Of a stretch of DNA of 64,000 nt, positions 29,015 through 41,009 are shown in pieces. The stretch spans positions 868,001 to 932,000 of the forward strand of contig NZ_VCGX01000002.1 of NCBI RefSeq assembly GCF_007671655.1, written 5' to 3'. The position numbers and the translations under genes were made by a program. The notes under the pieces are model-generated. The model searched no databases. It was not told where the DNA came from and was given only the letters and a program-made list of their open reading frames with translations. Each line of letters starts with the position of its first letter. The stretch's first letter is position 1. The DNA comes from Marinobacter piscis. Its GTDB lineage: Bacteria; Pseudomonadota; Gammaproteobacteria; Pseudomonadales; Oleiphilaceae.

Positions 29015-30061
29015 CTAATCCCGGAAAGCGCGGTAAACCGTAAACCGGCCATCGTCGCGAAGTCGCTCGACACGCCCGATAAACTGCTTTATCAGAGGCT
29101 CATATGGCAGGAAGCTGTTTGCCACCAGACGCAGCTCACCACCCGGCTGCAAATGCTGTCTGACGTCCCGAAGAAACTGCTCCGTCATGGAGGTGTCGGT
29201 TTTAACACCTGAATGAAAGGGAGGGTTGCTGATGATTGCAGGCCAATGGCCGTCAACGCTGGCGAGACCATCAGAGGCAAAGATGCTACCGGTAGCATTA
29301 TTATACTCGTAGGTCTGCCTTGCACAGATAACAGCCTGTGACTGAACGTCCACTCCATCCACTGCCGGAACCGGGATTGATTCCGCTGCGTGCAAAGCCT
29401 GAACCCAGGCTCCGACAATGCCGGCTCCGCAGGCAAAATCAAGCACCCGGTCGCTACGTACCGGGTGTTCCGCCAGTGTTTCCAGCAGAACCCGTGTGCC
29501 TTTGTCCAGATCGCCCTGACTGAATATCCCGGGCAGTCCGGCAACTGTGATAGCAACCTCATTGCACTCCACCCGGTTCCAACTCAGCCAGTCCTGAACC
29601 CGGAAAGCAGGTCCCGGCGCAACTGCTTCTGCACACCAGACCTGGCAATGGCGGGCGCTATCGACCTTGGCGGCCTGTGGAAAAACCGCCTTAAGTTGCT
29701 TAACCGCGCCAGCGATGCCTTCTTTTTTCTCCCCTATCAGTAGCAGCTGGGCACCATCGGCTGCCAGTGAGTGCGCCAGGGCCAAACGCATGTCCAGCTC
29801 GGCCCGGGCTTTTGGTAAAAACACCACAACGGTATCGTACTGGCCTTGAGCCGGCGCTGTGTCGTCATAGCCAAAACAGGCCTGCCAGCTGTCATGACGC
29901 TCTAGCGCGTTAAACACGCCCAGGTGTTCACTCATCGCAAGACCCTTGCCGGAGAGTTCGCGCAGCAGATGCGAAGAGCCAACGCCCAGTAACGCCAGCC
30001 GGCCGGTTAGAAGACGCTGATTTCTAAGCAGCGCCTGGTGCGAGTTCGGTAAGTTCTGCAT
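29015..30061 (-). CDS. rsmC: 16S rRNA m2G1207 methyltransferase RsmC
   Basis: The 348-residue protein has the same double architecture as RlmG: a degenerate N-terminal half (about 1-170) and a catalytic half with [13 protein letters not shown] and [14 protein letters not shown], the latter resembling RsmC more than RlmG. RsmC methylates G1207 in the 30S subunit. It lies 14 bases after the carbonic anhydrase stop. RsmC and RlmG are paralogues, so the names could be exchanged only with difficulty given the post-motif sequences, but orthology was judged by eye. Confidence 0.82.
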   Translation of the reverse strand: MQNLPNSHQALLRNQRLLTGRLALLGVGSSHLLRELSGKGLAMSEHLGVFNALERHDSWQACFGYDDTAPAQGQYDTVVVFLPKARAELDMRLALAHSLAADGAQLLLIGEKKEGIAGAVKQLKAVFPQAAKVDSARHCQVWCAEAVAPGPAFRVQDWLSWNRVECNEVAITVAGLPGIFSQGDLDKGTRVLLETLAEHPVRSDRVLDFACGAGIVGAWVQALHAAESIPVPAVDGVDVQSQAVICARQTYEYNNATGSIFASDGLASVDGHWPAIISNPPFHSGVKTDTSMTEQFLRDVRQHLQPGGELRLVANSFLPYEPLIKQFIGRVERLRDDGRFTVYRAFRD

Positions 30062-30075
30062 GGGAAGTAAACCGC

Positions 30076-30756
30076 TTAAATTACGTTTTGACGACCCGAG
30101 CGCACCGGGCGCAGAGCCAGCTCATCCAGACTGTTTTGCCGGACCTGCTCCCAGCACCCGGCACCGGAAACCGACAACCCCATATCCCGGAGAATACCGT
30201 CTGCCACATCGTAAACGAAGCCGTGCACGTTAAGTCGCTGACCTCGTTTCCAGGCTTCCTGAACAATCGTGTTCTGACACACATGCCCTACCTGCTCAAT
30301 CACATTGAGCTCGCACAAGCGGTCTATCTGGTCAAGCTCCGTCGTACTGGCATCCATCAGCGACTGATGGCGGTCACGCACATCCTGTACGTGCCTGAGC
30401 CAGTTACTGATCAACCCGGCCCCCTCATTACGCAAGGCTGCCTTCACTCCACCACAGCCATAATGCCCTACGACAAGAATGTGCTTTACCTTCAGCACTT
30501 CTATAGCAAATTGCAGTACAGAGAGGCAGTTAAAGTCAGTATGGACCACCACATTCGCGACGTTCCGGTGCACAAAAAGCTCGCCCGGCATCAGGTCAAC
30601 GATCTGGTTGGCAGGCACCCGGCTATCAGCGCAGCCAATCCACAGATATTCCGGTGCCTGCTGATTCGACAGGCTCTGGAAAAAACCCGGATTCTCGGCC
30701 TTGATGCTTTCAGCCCAGGCCCGGTTCTTTTCCAGCAGGTGGTCCAGTTGACCCAT
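30076..30756 (-). CDS. can: Beta-class carbonic anhydrase
   Basis: The enzyme interconverts CO2 and bicarbonate in the cytoplasm. The 226-residue protein shows the complete zinc site: Cys42, Asp44 and Arg46 in IGCADSRVP, His98 and Cys101 in VGHYGCGG. Length and N-terminus match E. coli Can. There is no signal peptide. It follows gdhB by 55 bases and is followed by rsmC, so it may be expressed with gdhB read-through. Confidence 0.95.
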   Translation of the reverse strand: MGQLDHLLEKNRAWAESIKAENPGFFQSLSNQQAPEYLWIGCADSRVPANQIVDLMPGELFVHRNVANVVVHTDFNCLSVLQFAIEVLKVKHILVVGHYGCGGVKAALRNEGAGLISNWLRHVQDVRDRHQSLMDASTTELDQIDRLCELNVIEQVGHVCQNTIVQEAWKRGQRLNVHGFVYDVADGILRDMGLSVSGAGCWEQVRQNSLDELALRPVRSGRQNVI

Positions 30757-30791
30757 TAAACAGCTCCTGTTCTCGATTTCTGATTAGTTGA

Positions 30792-30813
30792 GACCGGCTC
30801 TCTGATGCCGGTC
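30792..30813 (-). terminator. Stem-loop at the end of gdhB, weak terminator at most
   Basis: GACCGGC and GCCGGTC pair over an eight-base loop right at the gdhB stop codon. No T-run follows on the minus strand, so it may only protect the 3' end or attenuate transcription into can. Confidence 0.28.
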
Positions 30814-33800
30814 AGTCATCGCTCCGGGACTGGTGCAGCGTTGCCTGCGCCAGATCCAGAAGCTCACGCAAAGCAACGGAGAACATGGCGTACTCAGGCT
30901 CTCTGACCCCTTTGATCTCAAGAAGCATACTGTTCCAGCGCTCCACCAGAGGCTCATACCGCTCCAGCCAGCTGTCGACACAGTCAGATACCTCTTCCGG
31001 CTTGCCTGCGAGGTTGAGCACCCCCGTCGTCAGAGCCCGTTGCTGCCAGTCGAGGTCTTCACGGAAACTCTCCCGTGCCAGAGACTGCCAATGGGAGCCA
31101 GGCGTAAGCCTCAGAATCGCGCCGGAGAACCAGTTCAGATCCAGCCGGTCACCCAGTTCGTAATAAAGGTTGGCGACCGTCTTCAATGGCATACCGGTGT
31201 CTTCCTGAGCCTCAATGATACCCAGCGACGAGTACAAATAGCCGGCGCCGGCTAACACAGACGCCAGCTCTGTTGGCAGGCCAGCGTCAACCAGATCTTC
31301 CTGGCGCTGTTCCCAGTCTGCAAGCGCCTGCTCTCCCAGATATTCCGGCAGACTCGACATGATGGCCTGCACACCATCGGCAAAGCGCTCCTTGTGACTC
31401 CCGATGCTCAGCTCGGCGCGGCGGTTACGTAACAACCAGCGTACAGAGCGGCGCATCAGTCGCATCAGCTCCTGCATAAGATCCAGCTGCAGCTGTGCGG
31501 GCACCTGATAGTCCAGGGCCTCAATCTTGTTCCACCAGCGGTCGATGCTGAACAGATCCCGGGTAATAAGCCATGCCAGTGCGATGGTTGCGGCATCTGC
31601 GCCGGTGGAGTGCTTAACCCGCTCAAGAAAGGTAATGCCCATATGGTTAACCATGTCGTTGGCAACCTGTGTGGCTATAATCTCCCGCCGTAACTGGTGC
31701 GCTTCCAGCTCCTCGGGGAAGGATTCTGTCAGATCTTTGGGGAAAATCTTGTACATCTCACCGGCCAGCACAGGGTTGTCCGGCAGACTGCTGTCTATGA
31801 GTGTTTTCTTCAGATCGCCTTTCACATAGGCGAGCAGAATCGACAGCTCTGGCCGGGTCAGACCCTTACCCTGAACCTTGCGCTCGGACAGGGCTTCATC
31901 GTCTGGCAAAAACTCCAGTTCCCGGTTCAGTTTACCCTCGTTTTCAAAGGTATTAATCAGCCGGCGATACTCTTCAAGACGCGGAACCGCCTCTTCGCTG
32001 GCAATACTGATAGCCTGGGTCTGGCGATAGTTATTCTTCAGGACCAGTGCCGCCACATCATCGGTCATGTCTTCCAGCATGACGTTGCGCTGTTTCTGGG
32101 TAAGATCTCCCATGGCCACGGCGCGGTTGAGCAGAATCTTCATGTTAACTTCGTGGTCCGAACAGTCGACACCGCCGGAGTTATCAATGAAGTCCGCATT
32201 CAGCCGGCCACCTGCCAGAGCGTAGTTGATCCGGCCCTGCTGGGTCATCCCCAGGTTGCCACCCTCGCCCACGATTCTGCAGCGCAGCTCGGAGCCATTA
32301 ACCCGGACACTGTCGTTGGCCTTGTCCCCGACATCACTGTGGGATTCGCTACTGCCTTTTATGTAGGTTCCGATCCCGCCTACCCAAAGCAGATCAACCC
32401 GGGCTTTCAGAATATGCCCGATCAGCTCACTGGGAGTCACCTGGTCGGAATCGATATCCAGCAGTTCTTTCATTTCCGGGCTGACGTTGATCGTCTTTGC
32501 ATGACGACTGAACACGCCACCGCCTTTGGAGATCAGTGAGGAGTCATAGTCTGTCCAGGCCGAGCGGGGCCCCTGAAACAGCCGCTTGCGCTCTTCGTAG
32601 CTGCTGGCGGCATCCGGCGCCGGATCCACAAAAATGTGTATATGGTTAAAGGCTGCCACCAGGCGGGTCTTATCCGAGTTCAGCATGCCGTTTCCGAACA
32701 CGTCCCCGCCCATATCGCCGATACCGACCGCGGTGAATTCGTCGTTGGCCGGGTTAATCCCCAGCTCCCGGAAGTGACGTTCAACCGAAACCCAGGCGCC
32801 CCTTGCGGTAATACCCATCTTCTTGTGGTCGTAACCGTTGCTGCCTCCAGAGGCAAACGCATCGCCCATCCAGAAGTCATAGTCAGCCGCCAGGCCATTG
32901 GCTATATCAGAGAATGTGGCTGTCCCCTTATCCGCTGCCACAACCATGTAATGGTCATCTGAGTCATGGCGCACCACCCGCTCCGGAGGCTGAATCTCTG
33001 CATCCACCAGGTTGTCTGTGATATCAAGCAGGCCGCAAATGAACGTTTTATAGGCGGCAACCCCTTCCGCCTGAAAGGCCTCACGATCGGACGCATCCGG
33101 CAACTGCTTGGCGACAAAGCCTCCTTTTGCGCCCTCTGGCACAATCACCGCATTCTTGACTTGCTGCGCCTTGACCAGACCCAGAACTTCGGTGCGGTAA
33201 TCCTCGTAGCGATCTGACCAGCGCAACCCACCCCGGGCCACCTTGCCACCCCGCAGATGAACGCCTTCTACACGGGGTGAATACACAAAGATTTCATAAG
33301 CGGGCAACGGCAGTGGCAGACCCGGTATACCGGAAGGATCAAACTTTACACTGATATAAGGTTTCGGCGCTTCCGCCTCGTCAAGCTGATAATAGTTGGT
33401 GCGCAATGTTGCCCGGATCAGATCCAGATACAGGCGCAGAACCCTGTCCTCACTGCCATTCTCTACCCCTTCCAGAGCTGTAGCGAGGTCGGCTTCCAGT
33501 TGCTCCTGAGTCTCCTGGTACTGACGTTCATTACTGTAAAGATCAGGATCGAACCTGGCCTCGAAGTACTGCAGCAAAAGCCGGGTGATCTCTACATGAT
33601 TGATCAGGGTGCTGGAAATGAACTCCTGGCTGTTGGAAAAGCTCATCTGGCGCATGTATCTGGCATACATGCGCAGCAACGCAATTTCCTGCCATCCCAT
33701 GTACGAAGAAACAAGCAGCCGGTTGAAGGCGTCATTTTCAGCCTCACCCCACCAGACCCGTTGGAACAACTCCTCAAAAATAGGACGGATGCGATGAATA

Positions 33801-35683
33801 TCCACGGCATCGCCAGCTTCTGTATAAAGCGTGAAATCGTGAATCCAGACGGTGTTCTTATGACGGTCCGTTACTTCAAACGGATGCTCCCCCAGCACCC
33901 GGAACCCGAGATTGTCGAAAACCGGCATTATGTCTGAGAGCGGCAGCGGTTGCTCCGAATGGAACAGTTTGAAATGAAGTGTACTTTCATCTTCTTCCTG
34001 CGCCCGGTAAAAGCTCATCGTCAGACCCTTCTGGGTCGACGCTTCCGAAATACGCTCCAGATCAACCGCCGCCCGGCGCGGCGTGAACATTTCTGTGTAG
34101 CTGGCCGGGAAGCCAGCCGCCCACTGCCGGTCCAGCTCATTGCCCTTCTCTTCGCCGTAGGTTTCATACAGAGCCTCGGTCAGCCCTGTACGCCAGGACT
34201 GGGCAATTTCTACAACCCGCTCCCGGATTTCCGCAACCGGCAGTTCGCGGTTTTCAACACGGGGGACACGAACGGTGAACTGTACCCGCGCCAGCACAGA
34301 CTCTGACAAGTGGGTTACAAACTCGATGCCCTCAGCCTCCAGCTGTTCAAGCAGCACCTGCTCTACCTTCTGACGAAGCTCGGTGTTGTAGATATCCCTG
34401 GGGAAGAACGCAAGGCAGGTGACAAACTGGGCGTAAACGTCTTCGCGCATGAACAGCCCGATGCGACGCCGCTCCTGCACGTAGAGGATGTTTTTTGCCA
34501 CTTCAAGAAGCTCATCCTCGGCAATCTCGAACAGCTCGTCCCGGGGGTACAACGTCAGGATCTGTTCCAGCTCCTTGCCGGCGTAGTCTGCCCGCAGAAA
34601 CCCGGAGCGCTCCATCACATAATCAAACTTTCGCTTGACCAGAGGAATCTCATCCGGCCGCTCGTTATAGGCACGGGAGGCATACAGGCCGAGAAAGCGG
34701 CGCTCCCCGACCACCTCGCCCTTTTCGTTGAATTTCTTCACTGCAATATAATCGGGATACGCCGGGCGATGCACTCTTGAGCGCTGGGCAGACTTGGCAA
34801 AGATAAAGATATCATCGGCCCGGGTCATCTCATGACGTGTGCGCTGGGGCAGCTCATCCAGCTGAACCCGGCCTGGCCGCTCATTATTGATCCGCAGGAT
34901 ACCCAGCTCAGACCCCTCAACACGGTGCACTTCCGTGCCCGACTTGCCCTTCACAAAATCGTATTCATCGTACCCGAGGAAGGTGAAGTGATCCCGCAAC
35001 AACCAGTCCAGAAAAGCCTGTGCTTCATCCTTTTGCTCGCTGCTGATCCCGGTAACAGGGCTATCCAGCTGTTTAACGATGTGCCGGACTCTGTCGGTGA
35101 TCACCGGATAGTCTGAAACCGCGGTACGCACCTCATGCAGGACGCTCTGCAGGATGTCTTCCAGGTTTTCCAGCTCCTCCGGATTGCTGTGCCTGTCAAT
35201 TTCCATCACGATGAACGCTTCATAGGCAGACGCTGTTCCATCACCATGGCAAGGCAGCAGTTTTTCCAGGTTGCCGGCGTTATCCCGTTCCGCTTGCAGG
35301 ATGGAATGCTGTACAGAGTGCGTATCTATATCCTGCTGGATAACCGCAATACGCAGAGAATCAATCAGAAACGGTATGTTCGGATGCAGAATAAAGGCGA
35401 TGGTATGCGTGGATTGCCATCCATCGCTTTCCAGATCCGGATTAAACACTGCAACCGGGGATTCCTCGGCATCGCGCCGCTGCAGAAACTGCCAGGCTGC
35501 CAGTACCAGACCATAGGTGTCTGACATGCGACGGCTCAGAAGCTCTTCCAGAGGTGAATGCGCATAGTGCTGCCGTACAAATTCGCTGATTTTCCGGGCC
35601 TCATCCGGATCCATTCTGCTGGCAAACTCTTCAGCCAGAATTTCAAAAAAATGTTCCTTACTGGAGACTGTCAGCGCGTTCAT
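30812..35683 (-). CDS. gdhB: NAD-specific glutamate dehydrogenase, large class
   Basis: The enzyme deaminates glutamate to 2-oxoglutarate with NAD+. I start at the ATG at 35683 (1623 residues), GAGG being six bases upstream. The N-terminal 700 residues carry ACT-like regulatory repeats; the catalytic core is in the middle, with RGGKVARGGLRWSDR, VPEGAKGGFV (expected catalytic Lys), the nucleotide fold GIGDMGGDVFGNG and GGVFSRHAKTI. The C-terminal 400 residues are helical. Size matches the roughly 1,620-residue Pseudomonas enzyme, which is activated by arginine and aspartate. It is divergent from the MoxR operon. Confidence 0.96.
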   Translation of the reverse strand: MNALTVSSKEHFFEILAEEFASRMDPDEARKISEFVRQHYAHSPLEELLSRRMSDTYGLVLAAWQFLQRRDAEESPVAVFNPDLESDGWQSTHTIAFILHPNIPFLIDSLRIAVIQQDIDTHSVQHSILQAERDNAGNLEKLLPCHGDGTASAYEAFIVMEIDRHSNPEELENLEDILQSVLHEVRTAVSDYPVITDRVRHIVKQLDSPVTGISSEQKDEAQAFLDWLLRDHFTFLGYDEYDFVKGKSGTEVHRVEGSELGILRINNERPGRVQLDELPQRTRHEMTRADDIFIFAKSAQRSRVHRPAYPDYIAVKKFNEKGEVVGERRFLGLYASRAYNERPDEIPLVKRKFDYVMERSGFLRADYAGKELEQILTLYPRDELFEIAEDELLEVAKNILYVQERRRIGLFMREDVYAQFVTCLAFFPRDIYNTELRQKVEQVLLEQLEAEGIEFVTHLSESVLARVQFTVRVPRVENRELPVAEIRERVVEIAQSWRTGLTEALYETYGEEKGNELDRQWAAGFPASYTEMFTPRRAAVDLERISEASTQKGLTMSFYRAQEEDESTLHFKLFHSEQPLPLSDIMPVFDNLGFRVLGEHPFEVTDRHKNTVWIHDFTLYTEAGDAVDIHRIRPIFEELFQRVWWGEAENDAFNRLLVSSYMGWQEIALLRMYARYMRQMSFSNSQEFISSTLINHVEITRLLLQYFEARFDPDLYSNERQYQETQEQLEADLATALEGVENGSEDRVLRLYLDLIRATLRTNYYQLDEAEAPKPYISVKFDPSGIPGLPLPLPAYEIFVYSPRVEGVHLRGGKVARGGLRWSDRYEDYRTEVLGLVKAQQVKNAVIVPEGAKGGFVAKQLPDASDREAFQAEGVAAYKTFICGLLDITDNLVDAEIQPPERVVRHDSDDHYMVVAADKGTATFSDIANGLAADYDFWMGDAFASGGSNGYDHKKMGITARGAWVSVERHFRELGINPANDEFTAVGIGDMGGDVFGNGMLNSDKTRLVAAFNHIHIFVDPAPDAASSYEERKRLFQGPRSAWTDYDSSLISKGGGVFSRHAKTINVSPEMKELLDIDSDQVTPSELIGHILKARVDLLWVGGIGTYIKGSSESHSDVGDKANDSVRVNGSELRCRIVGEGGNLGMTQQGRINYALAGGRLNADFIDNSGGVDCSDHEVNMKILLNRAVAMGDLTQKQRNVMLEDMTDDVAALVLKNNYRQTQAISIASEEAVPRLEEYRRLINTFENEGKLNRELEFLPDDEALSERKVQGKGLTRPELSILLAYVKGDLKKTLIDSSLPDNPVLAGEMYKIFPKDLTESFPEELEAHQLRREIIATQVANDMVNHMGITFLERVKHSTGADAATIALAWLITRDLFSIDRWWNKIEALDYQVPAQLQLDLMQELMRLMRRSVRWLLRNRRAELSIGSHKERFADGVQAIMSSLPEYLGEQALADWEQRQEDLVDAGLPTELASVLAGAGYLYSSLGIIEAQEDTGMPLKTVANLYYELGDRLDLNWFSGAILRLTPGSHWQSLARESFREDLDWQQRALTTGVLNLAGKPEEVSDCVDSWLERYEPLVERWNSMLLEIKGVREPEYAMFSVALRELLDLAQATLHQSRSDD

Positions 35684-35721
35684 GGGCAACCTCAGTTAAT
35701 GTGAAGTAAACGTAATCAGGG

Positions 35722-35734
35722 TATTGTCACAATA
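35722..35734. promoter_or_regulatory. Perfect palindrome between gdhB and moxR
   Basis: TATTGT-C-ACAATA is a perfect inverted repeat centred on one base, midway in the 130-base divergent gap. Its form suggests an operator for one or both genes, but I cannot name the regulator. I see no convincing pair of promoter elements around it. Confidence 0.4.
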
Positions 35735-35813
35735 GCATAGTCAAGCCCTTGATTTTTGCTGGCCTGACACCAAAACTGCGGCAACTACCTAGTTACAAGA
35801 GTCATTATTCCAA

Positions 35814-36776
35814 ATGTCGTTACAGAGTTCTTTTGGTGAACTGAGAACCCGGTTGGCCCAACGGATAATCGGTCAGGAAAAGCTGGTTGACCGCCTCCTT
35901 ATTACACTCCTTGCCGATGGCCACCTGCTGGTTGAAGGTGCGCCCGGACTGGCCAAAACCACGGCCATAAAAGCATTGTCAGACCACCTGTCGGGTGATT
36001 TTCACCGTATCCAGTTCACTCCGGATCTGCTGCCTTCAGATGTTACCGGCAGCGAAATTTACCGGGCTGAAACCGGTTTATTCGAATTTCAGCGCGGGCC
36101 GATTTTTCACAACCTGGTGCTGGCAGATGAAATCAACCGGGCACCGGCAAAAGTACAGTCAGCCCTGCTTGAGGCCATGGGCGAGCGCCAGGTGAGCGTG
36201 GGCATGCGCACCTTCCCGCTCGATCCCCTGTTCATGGTGATGGCCACCCAGAACCCCATTGAGCAGGAGGGTACTTACCCGCTGCCGGAAGCTCAACTGG
36301 ACCGTTTCCTGATGCACGTGGTCATCGACTACCCATCGGCACAGGCGGAGCAGGCCATTCTTCACCTGGCCAGAAATGATTACCGCCAGGGCCCGCCAGC
36401 CGCTGACGTTCGTCTGACGGCCGACCAGGTTTTCGACGCCCGGGCTGAGGCGGCAGACATCTACATGGCTGAGCCGGTGGAACAATACCTTCTGGCTCTG
36501 GTACTGGCAACTCGGGACCCGGGCACTCTCGACCCGGAGCTGGCACGCTGGGTGGCCTTTGGTGCCAGCCCCCGTGGCACCATTGCCCTTGACCGCTGCG
36601 CCCGTGCTATTGCCTGGCTGGAAGGCCGGGATTATGTAACGCCAGACGATGCCCGTGCCGTTGCCTTCGATGTGCTCCGGCACAGAATCCTGCTGACGTT
36701 TGAGGCCGAAGCGGAAGGTGTCACCGCCGATACCGTCATACAACGCCTGATTGATCGTGTGCCCGTGAGTGCCTGA
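35814..36776 (+). CDS. MoxR-family AAA+ ATPase
   Basis: MoxR ATPases act as chaperones that help mature or activate partner proteins, often with VWA-domain proteins. The 320-residue protein has Walker A VEGAPGLAKTTA, Walker B LVLADEINRAP, sensor 1 MATQNPIEQEGTYPLPEAQ and the arginine-rich LDRFLMHV segment. No clear ribosome site precedes the ATG at 35814. It heads a six-gene operon ending in BatD, the standard MoxR-Bat arrangement. Confidence 0.93.
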   Translation: MSLQSSFGELRTRLAQRIIGQEKLVDRLLITLLADGHLLVEGAPGLAKTTAIKALSDHLSGDFHRIQFTPDLLPSDVTGSEIYRAETGLFEFQRGPIFHNLVLADEINRAPAKVQSALLEAMGERQVSVGMRTFPLDPLFMVMATQNPIEQEGTYPLPEAQLDRFLMHVVIDYPSAQAEQAILHLARNDYRQGPPAADVRLTADQVFDARAEAADIYMAEPVEQYLLALVLATRDPGTLDPELARWVAFGASPRGTIALDRCARAIAWLEGRDYVTPDDARAVAFDVLRHRILLTFEAEAEGVTADTVIQRLIDRVPVSA

Positions 36777-36786
36777 GGCGCCGGCT

Positions 36787-37719
36787 ATGGATGTAACCGC
36801 CAGTAACGCTATAACCCGCATCAACCTGCAGGAACTCATTCGCCTGCAGGCGGATGCCCGGGCACTGAAACTGCCCTCCGCACGTCCGGCGCGCGCCCGG
36901 CAGTCCGGATTACGACACTCGGCCCAGCGCGGTCGTGGTATGGCATTTGCGGAGGTTCGCCGGTACCAGCCAGGAGATGACATCCGCAGCATCGACTGGC
37001 GTGTAACCGCCAGACGCCAGGCGCCCCACACCAAGCTTTACGAGGAAGAAAGAGAGCGTCCGGTACTGTTGCTATGCGACCTGGGGCCCACTCTGTTCTT
37101 TGCCAGCACAGGCGCTTTTAAACAGGTACGCTGCGCCCAGCTTGCCGCTATCCTTGCATGGCTCGCGCTGGCGGGAGGCGACCAGGTGGGCGGCATTGTA
37201 TTTAATGGCAGCACGCTGAGCGTTCAGCGCCCGGCGCGCCGCAAGAAATCCGTTCTCCGACTGCTGGACACCCTTGCCTCTCAGCAGCGCACGTCTCTGG
37301 ACAATACCGCCACCGACACAACGCTGGACTCCGCCCTTGGGGAAGCGCGCCGGGTTGCCCACACCGGCAGTCAGATATTTGTTATCAGCGACTTTCTGAA
37401 TATTACAGACAACACCCCCGGCTTGCTCGGCGCTCTGGCGCGCCATAACAGCGTGAACGCACTGCGGGTAGTGGATCCGCTGGAACAAGAGCTGCCACAC
37501 AGCGGCCGGTTTGCAGTCGCCGGTCCCGAAGGCCCTGTCTGGTTTGATGCGTCCAGTCACAGCTTTCAAAAGGCCTGGGCGGAGAAAATCAACCGTCATG
37601 AAGCCAGACTGGCGGATTACTTCCGTTTATCCGGCGTACAGGCCACCACAGTGTCAACCCGGGACACACCCGCCAACAGTCTGAAATTGATACTCGGGCC
37701 CGGAGGGCGGATCGGATGA
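36787..37719 (+). CDS. DUF58 domain protein
   Basis: The 310-residue protein is of the DUF58 family, which nearly always sits beside MoxR. I start at the ATG at 36787, with TGAGGCG eight bases upstream; a GTG at 36769 has no such site. The family signature is FAEVRRYQPGDDIRSIDWRV, followed by a VWA-like region (VLLLCDLGPT). There are no membrane segments. Its biochemical role is not known to me. Its stop overlaps the next start by four bases. Confidence 0.9.
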   Translation: MDVTASNAITRINLQELIRLQADARALKLPSARPARARQSGLRHSAQRGRGMAFAEVRRYQPGDDIRSIDWRVTARRQAPHTKLYEEERERPVLLLCDLGPTLFFASTGAFKQVRCAQLAAILAWLALAGGDQVGGIVFNGSTLSVQRPARRKKSVLRLLDTLASQQRTSLDNTATDTTLDSALGEARRVAHTGSQIFVISDFLNITDNTPGLLGALARHNSVNALRVVDPLEQELPHSGRFAVAGPEGPVWFDASSHSFQKAWAEKINRHEARLADYFRLSGVQATTVSTRDTPANSLKLILGPGGRIG

Positions 37720-38186
37720 TGCCTGACGATCCTCTCAGTCAACTGCGGGATATCCACCTGCCAGAGACCGGCGGCTTCTGGCCGCCCGCTCCTGGCTGGT
37801 GGATACTTGCCGCTATACTCCTGATCATAATTCTGCTGCTGGCATGGCTGGCGTATCGCCAGCGGCGGAAGAATCGCTGGCTGCGGCTGGCCAGAGCCGA
37901 GTTGGCGACGCTTGAGCGCACGGCATCGCAGGACCCACACTGGTTCAAGCAACTGAACGAACTGCTCAAGCGCACCGCCCGGGCGCGTTATCCGAACGAG
38001 CACCCTGAGGCCCGCACCGGCGAAGAATGGGTAACGTTTCTGTTGCGGCATTTACCGGAGGACAGCAACAGCCAGAGACCTGTTGCAGACGCTCTGGTTA
38101 CCAGCACCTGGCAACCCAAACCCGCAGCCGACACCGCACAGGCCCTGGCGTTTGCACGTGCCTGGCTGGAGGCGCAGAAATGCTGA
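37716..38186 (+). CDS. DUF4381 membrane protein
   Basis: The 156-residue protein has a short Pro-rich start (HLPETGGFWPPAPGWW), one membrane helix (about 28-48), then a basic cytoplasmic helical domain. This matches DUF4381 proteins of Bat operons, of unknown function. It overlaps both neighbours: by four bases with the DUF58 gene and by seven with the VWA gene, so translation is probably coupled. Confidence 0.87.
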   Translation: MMPDDPLSQLRDIHLPETGGFWPPAPGWWILAAILLIIILLLAWLAYRQRRKNRWLRLARAELATLERTASQDPHWFKQLNELLKRTARARYPNEHPEARTGEEWVTFLLRHLPEDSNSQRPVADALVTSTWQPKPAADTAQALAFARAWLEAQKC

Positions 38187-39209
38187 GCCTGACCTATCCC
38201 TGGTTGCTGCTACTGATTCCGGTGCCACTGGTTTTACAGTGGAAAAAACCGGCTGCGCACGCCGTCGATGCCCCGGTTCTGCCCGTTGGTCACTGGCTTT
38301 CAGATCTGCCCGGTGTCACCCGCCAGGGCAACACCGTGCCACGCTGGCAGACAGTGCTGCTGTTTCTGGCCTGGGCCTTACTGGTACTGGCGCTGACACG
38401 CCCCCAGTATGTGGGTGAACAGGTGCAGATGCCGGTTACCGGGCGCGATCTTATGCTCGTAGTGGATATTTCACCCAGTATGCAGGAGCAGGACATGGTC
38501 CTGCAGGGCCGCAGCATCAATCGTTTACAGGCCGTCAAACAGGTGCTGAATGATTTCATTGCCCACCGGGAAGGTGACAGGCTGGGCCTCATACTGTTTG
38601 GCACCGAACCTTATGTGCAGGCACCCCTGACCTTTGACCTTGCCACTCTGGAAACCCTGCTTCAGGAGTCCGGCATTGGCATGGCCGGGCGCGCAACCGC
38701 AATTGGTGATGCGGTGGGTCTTGCCACAAAACGCCTGCGCAATCGTCCCCAACAGCAACGGGTGGTCGTGCTGCTGACAGACGGAGCCAACACCGCCGGC
38801 AATATCTCCCCGGACAAAGCCACGGAAATTGCTACTGCGGCAGGGGTTCGCCTTTACACCGTCGGCATTGGCGCCGACTCCATGATTCAGCGGGGCCTGC
38901 TTGGCTCACGCCGGGTAAACCCGTCCCGGGACCTGGATGAGGATTTGCTGACACGCATGGCCCAACAATCCGGTGGTGAATATTTTCGCGCCCGCAGTCT
39001 TCCCGAACTGGAACAGATCTACGAGACCATCAACCAGCTTGAACCCATAGAGCTGGAGGGTAAATTCTACCGTCCCGTAACCGACCTGTTTTTCTGGCCG
39101 GCAGGCATGGCTGTGCTTGTATGGCTTGGCGTTTTCCTGTTCCGACACAGTTCTGGTAACCCCGGCAAACGGGCACAAGCCCGGCAACAATCCGACAGGA
39201 GCGTGAACC

Positions 39210-39217
<8 letters not shown>
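38180..39217 (+). CDS. VWA domain membrane protein, BatA type
   Basis: The 345-residue protein starts at 38180 (GGAGG eight bases upstream; the frame extends further but inside the preceding gene). It has two N-terminal membrane helices (about 3-20 and 56-72), a von Willebrand A domain whose metal site DISPS begins at Asp96 and continues with LLTDGANTAG, and a C-terminal helix (about 295-315). BatA-type proteins are thought to be handled by MoxR; proposed roles include stress tolerance and envelope stability. Start overlaps the upstream gene, end overlaps the next. Confidence 0.9.

Positions 39218-41002
<1,785 letters not shown>

Positions 41003-41009
<7 letters not shown>

Noticed and set aside
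31697..32539. Several long plus-strand open frames inside gdhB
   Set aside because: The minus-strand reading is a clear full-length glutamate dehydrogenase; the antisense frames show no domain features.
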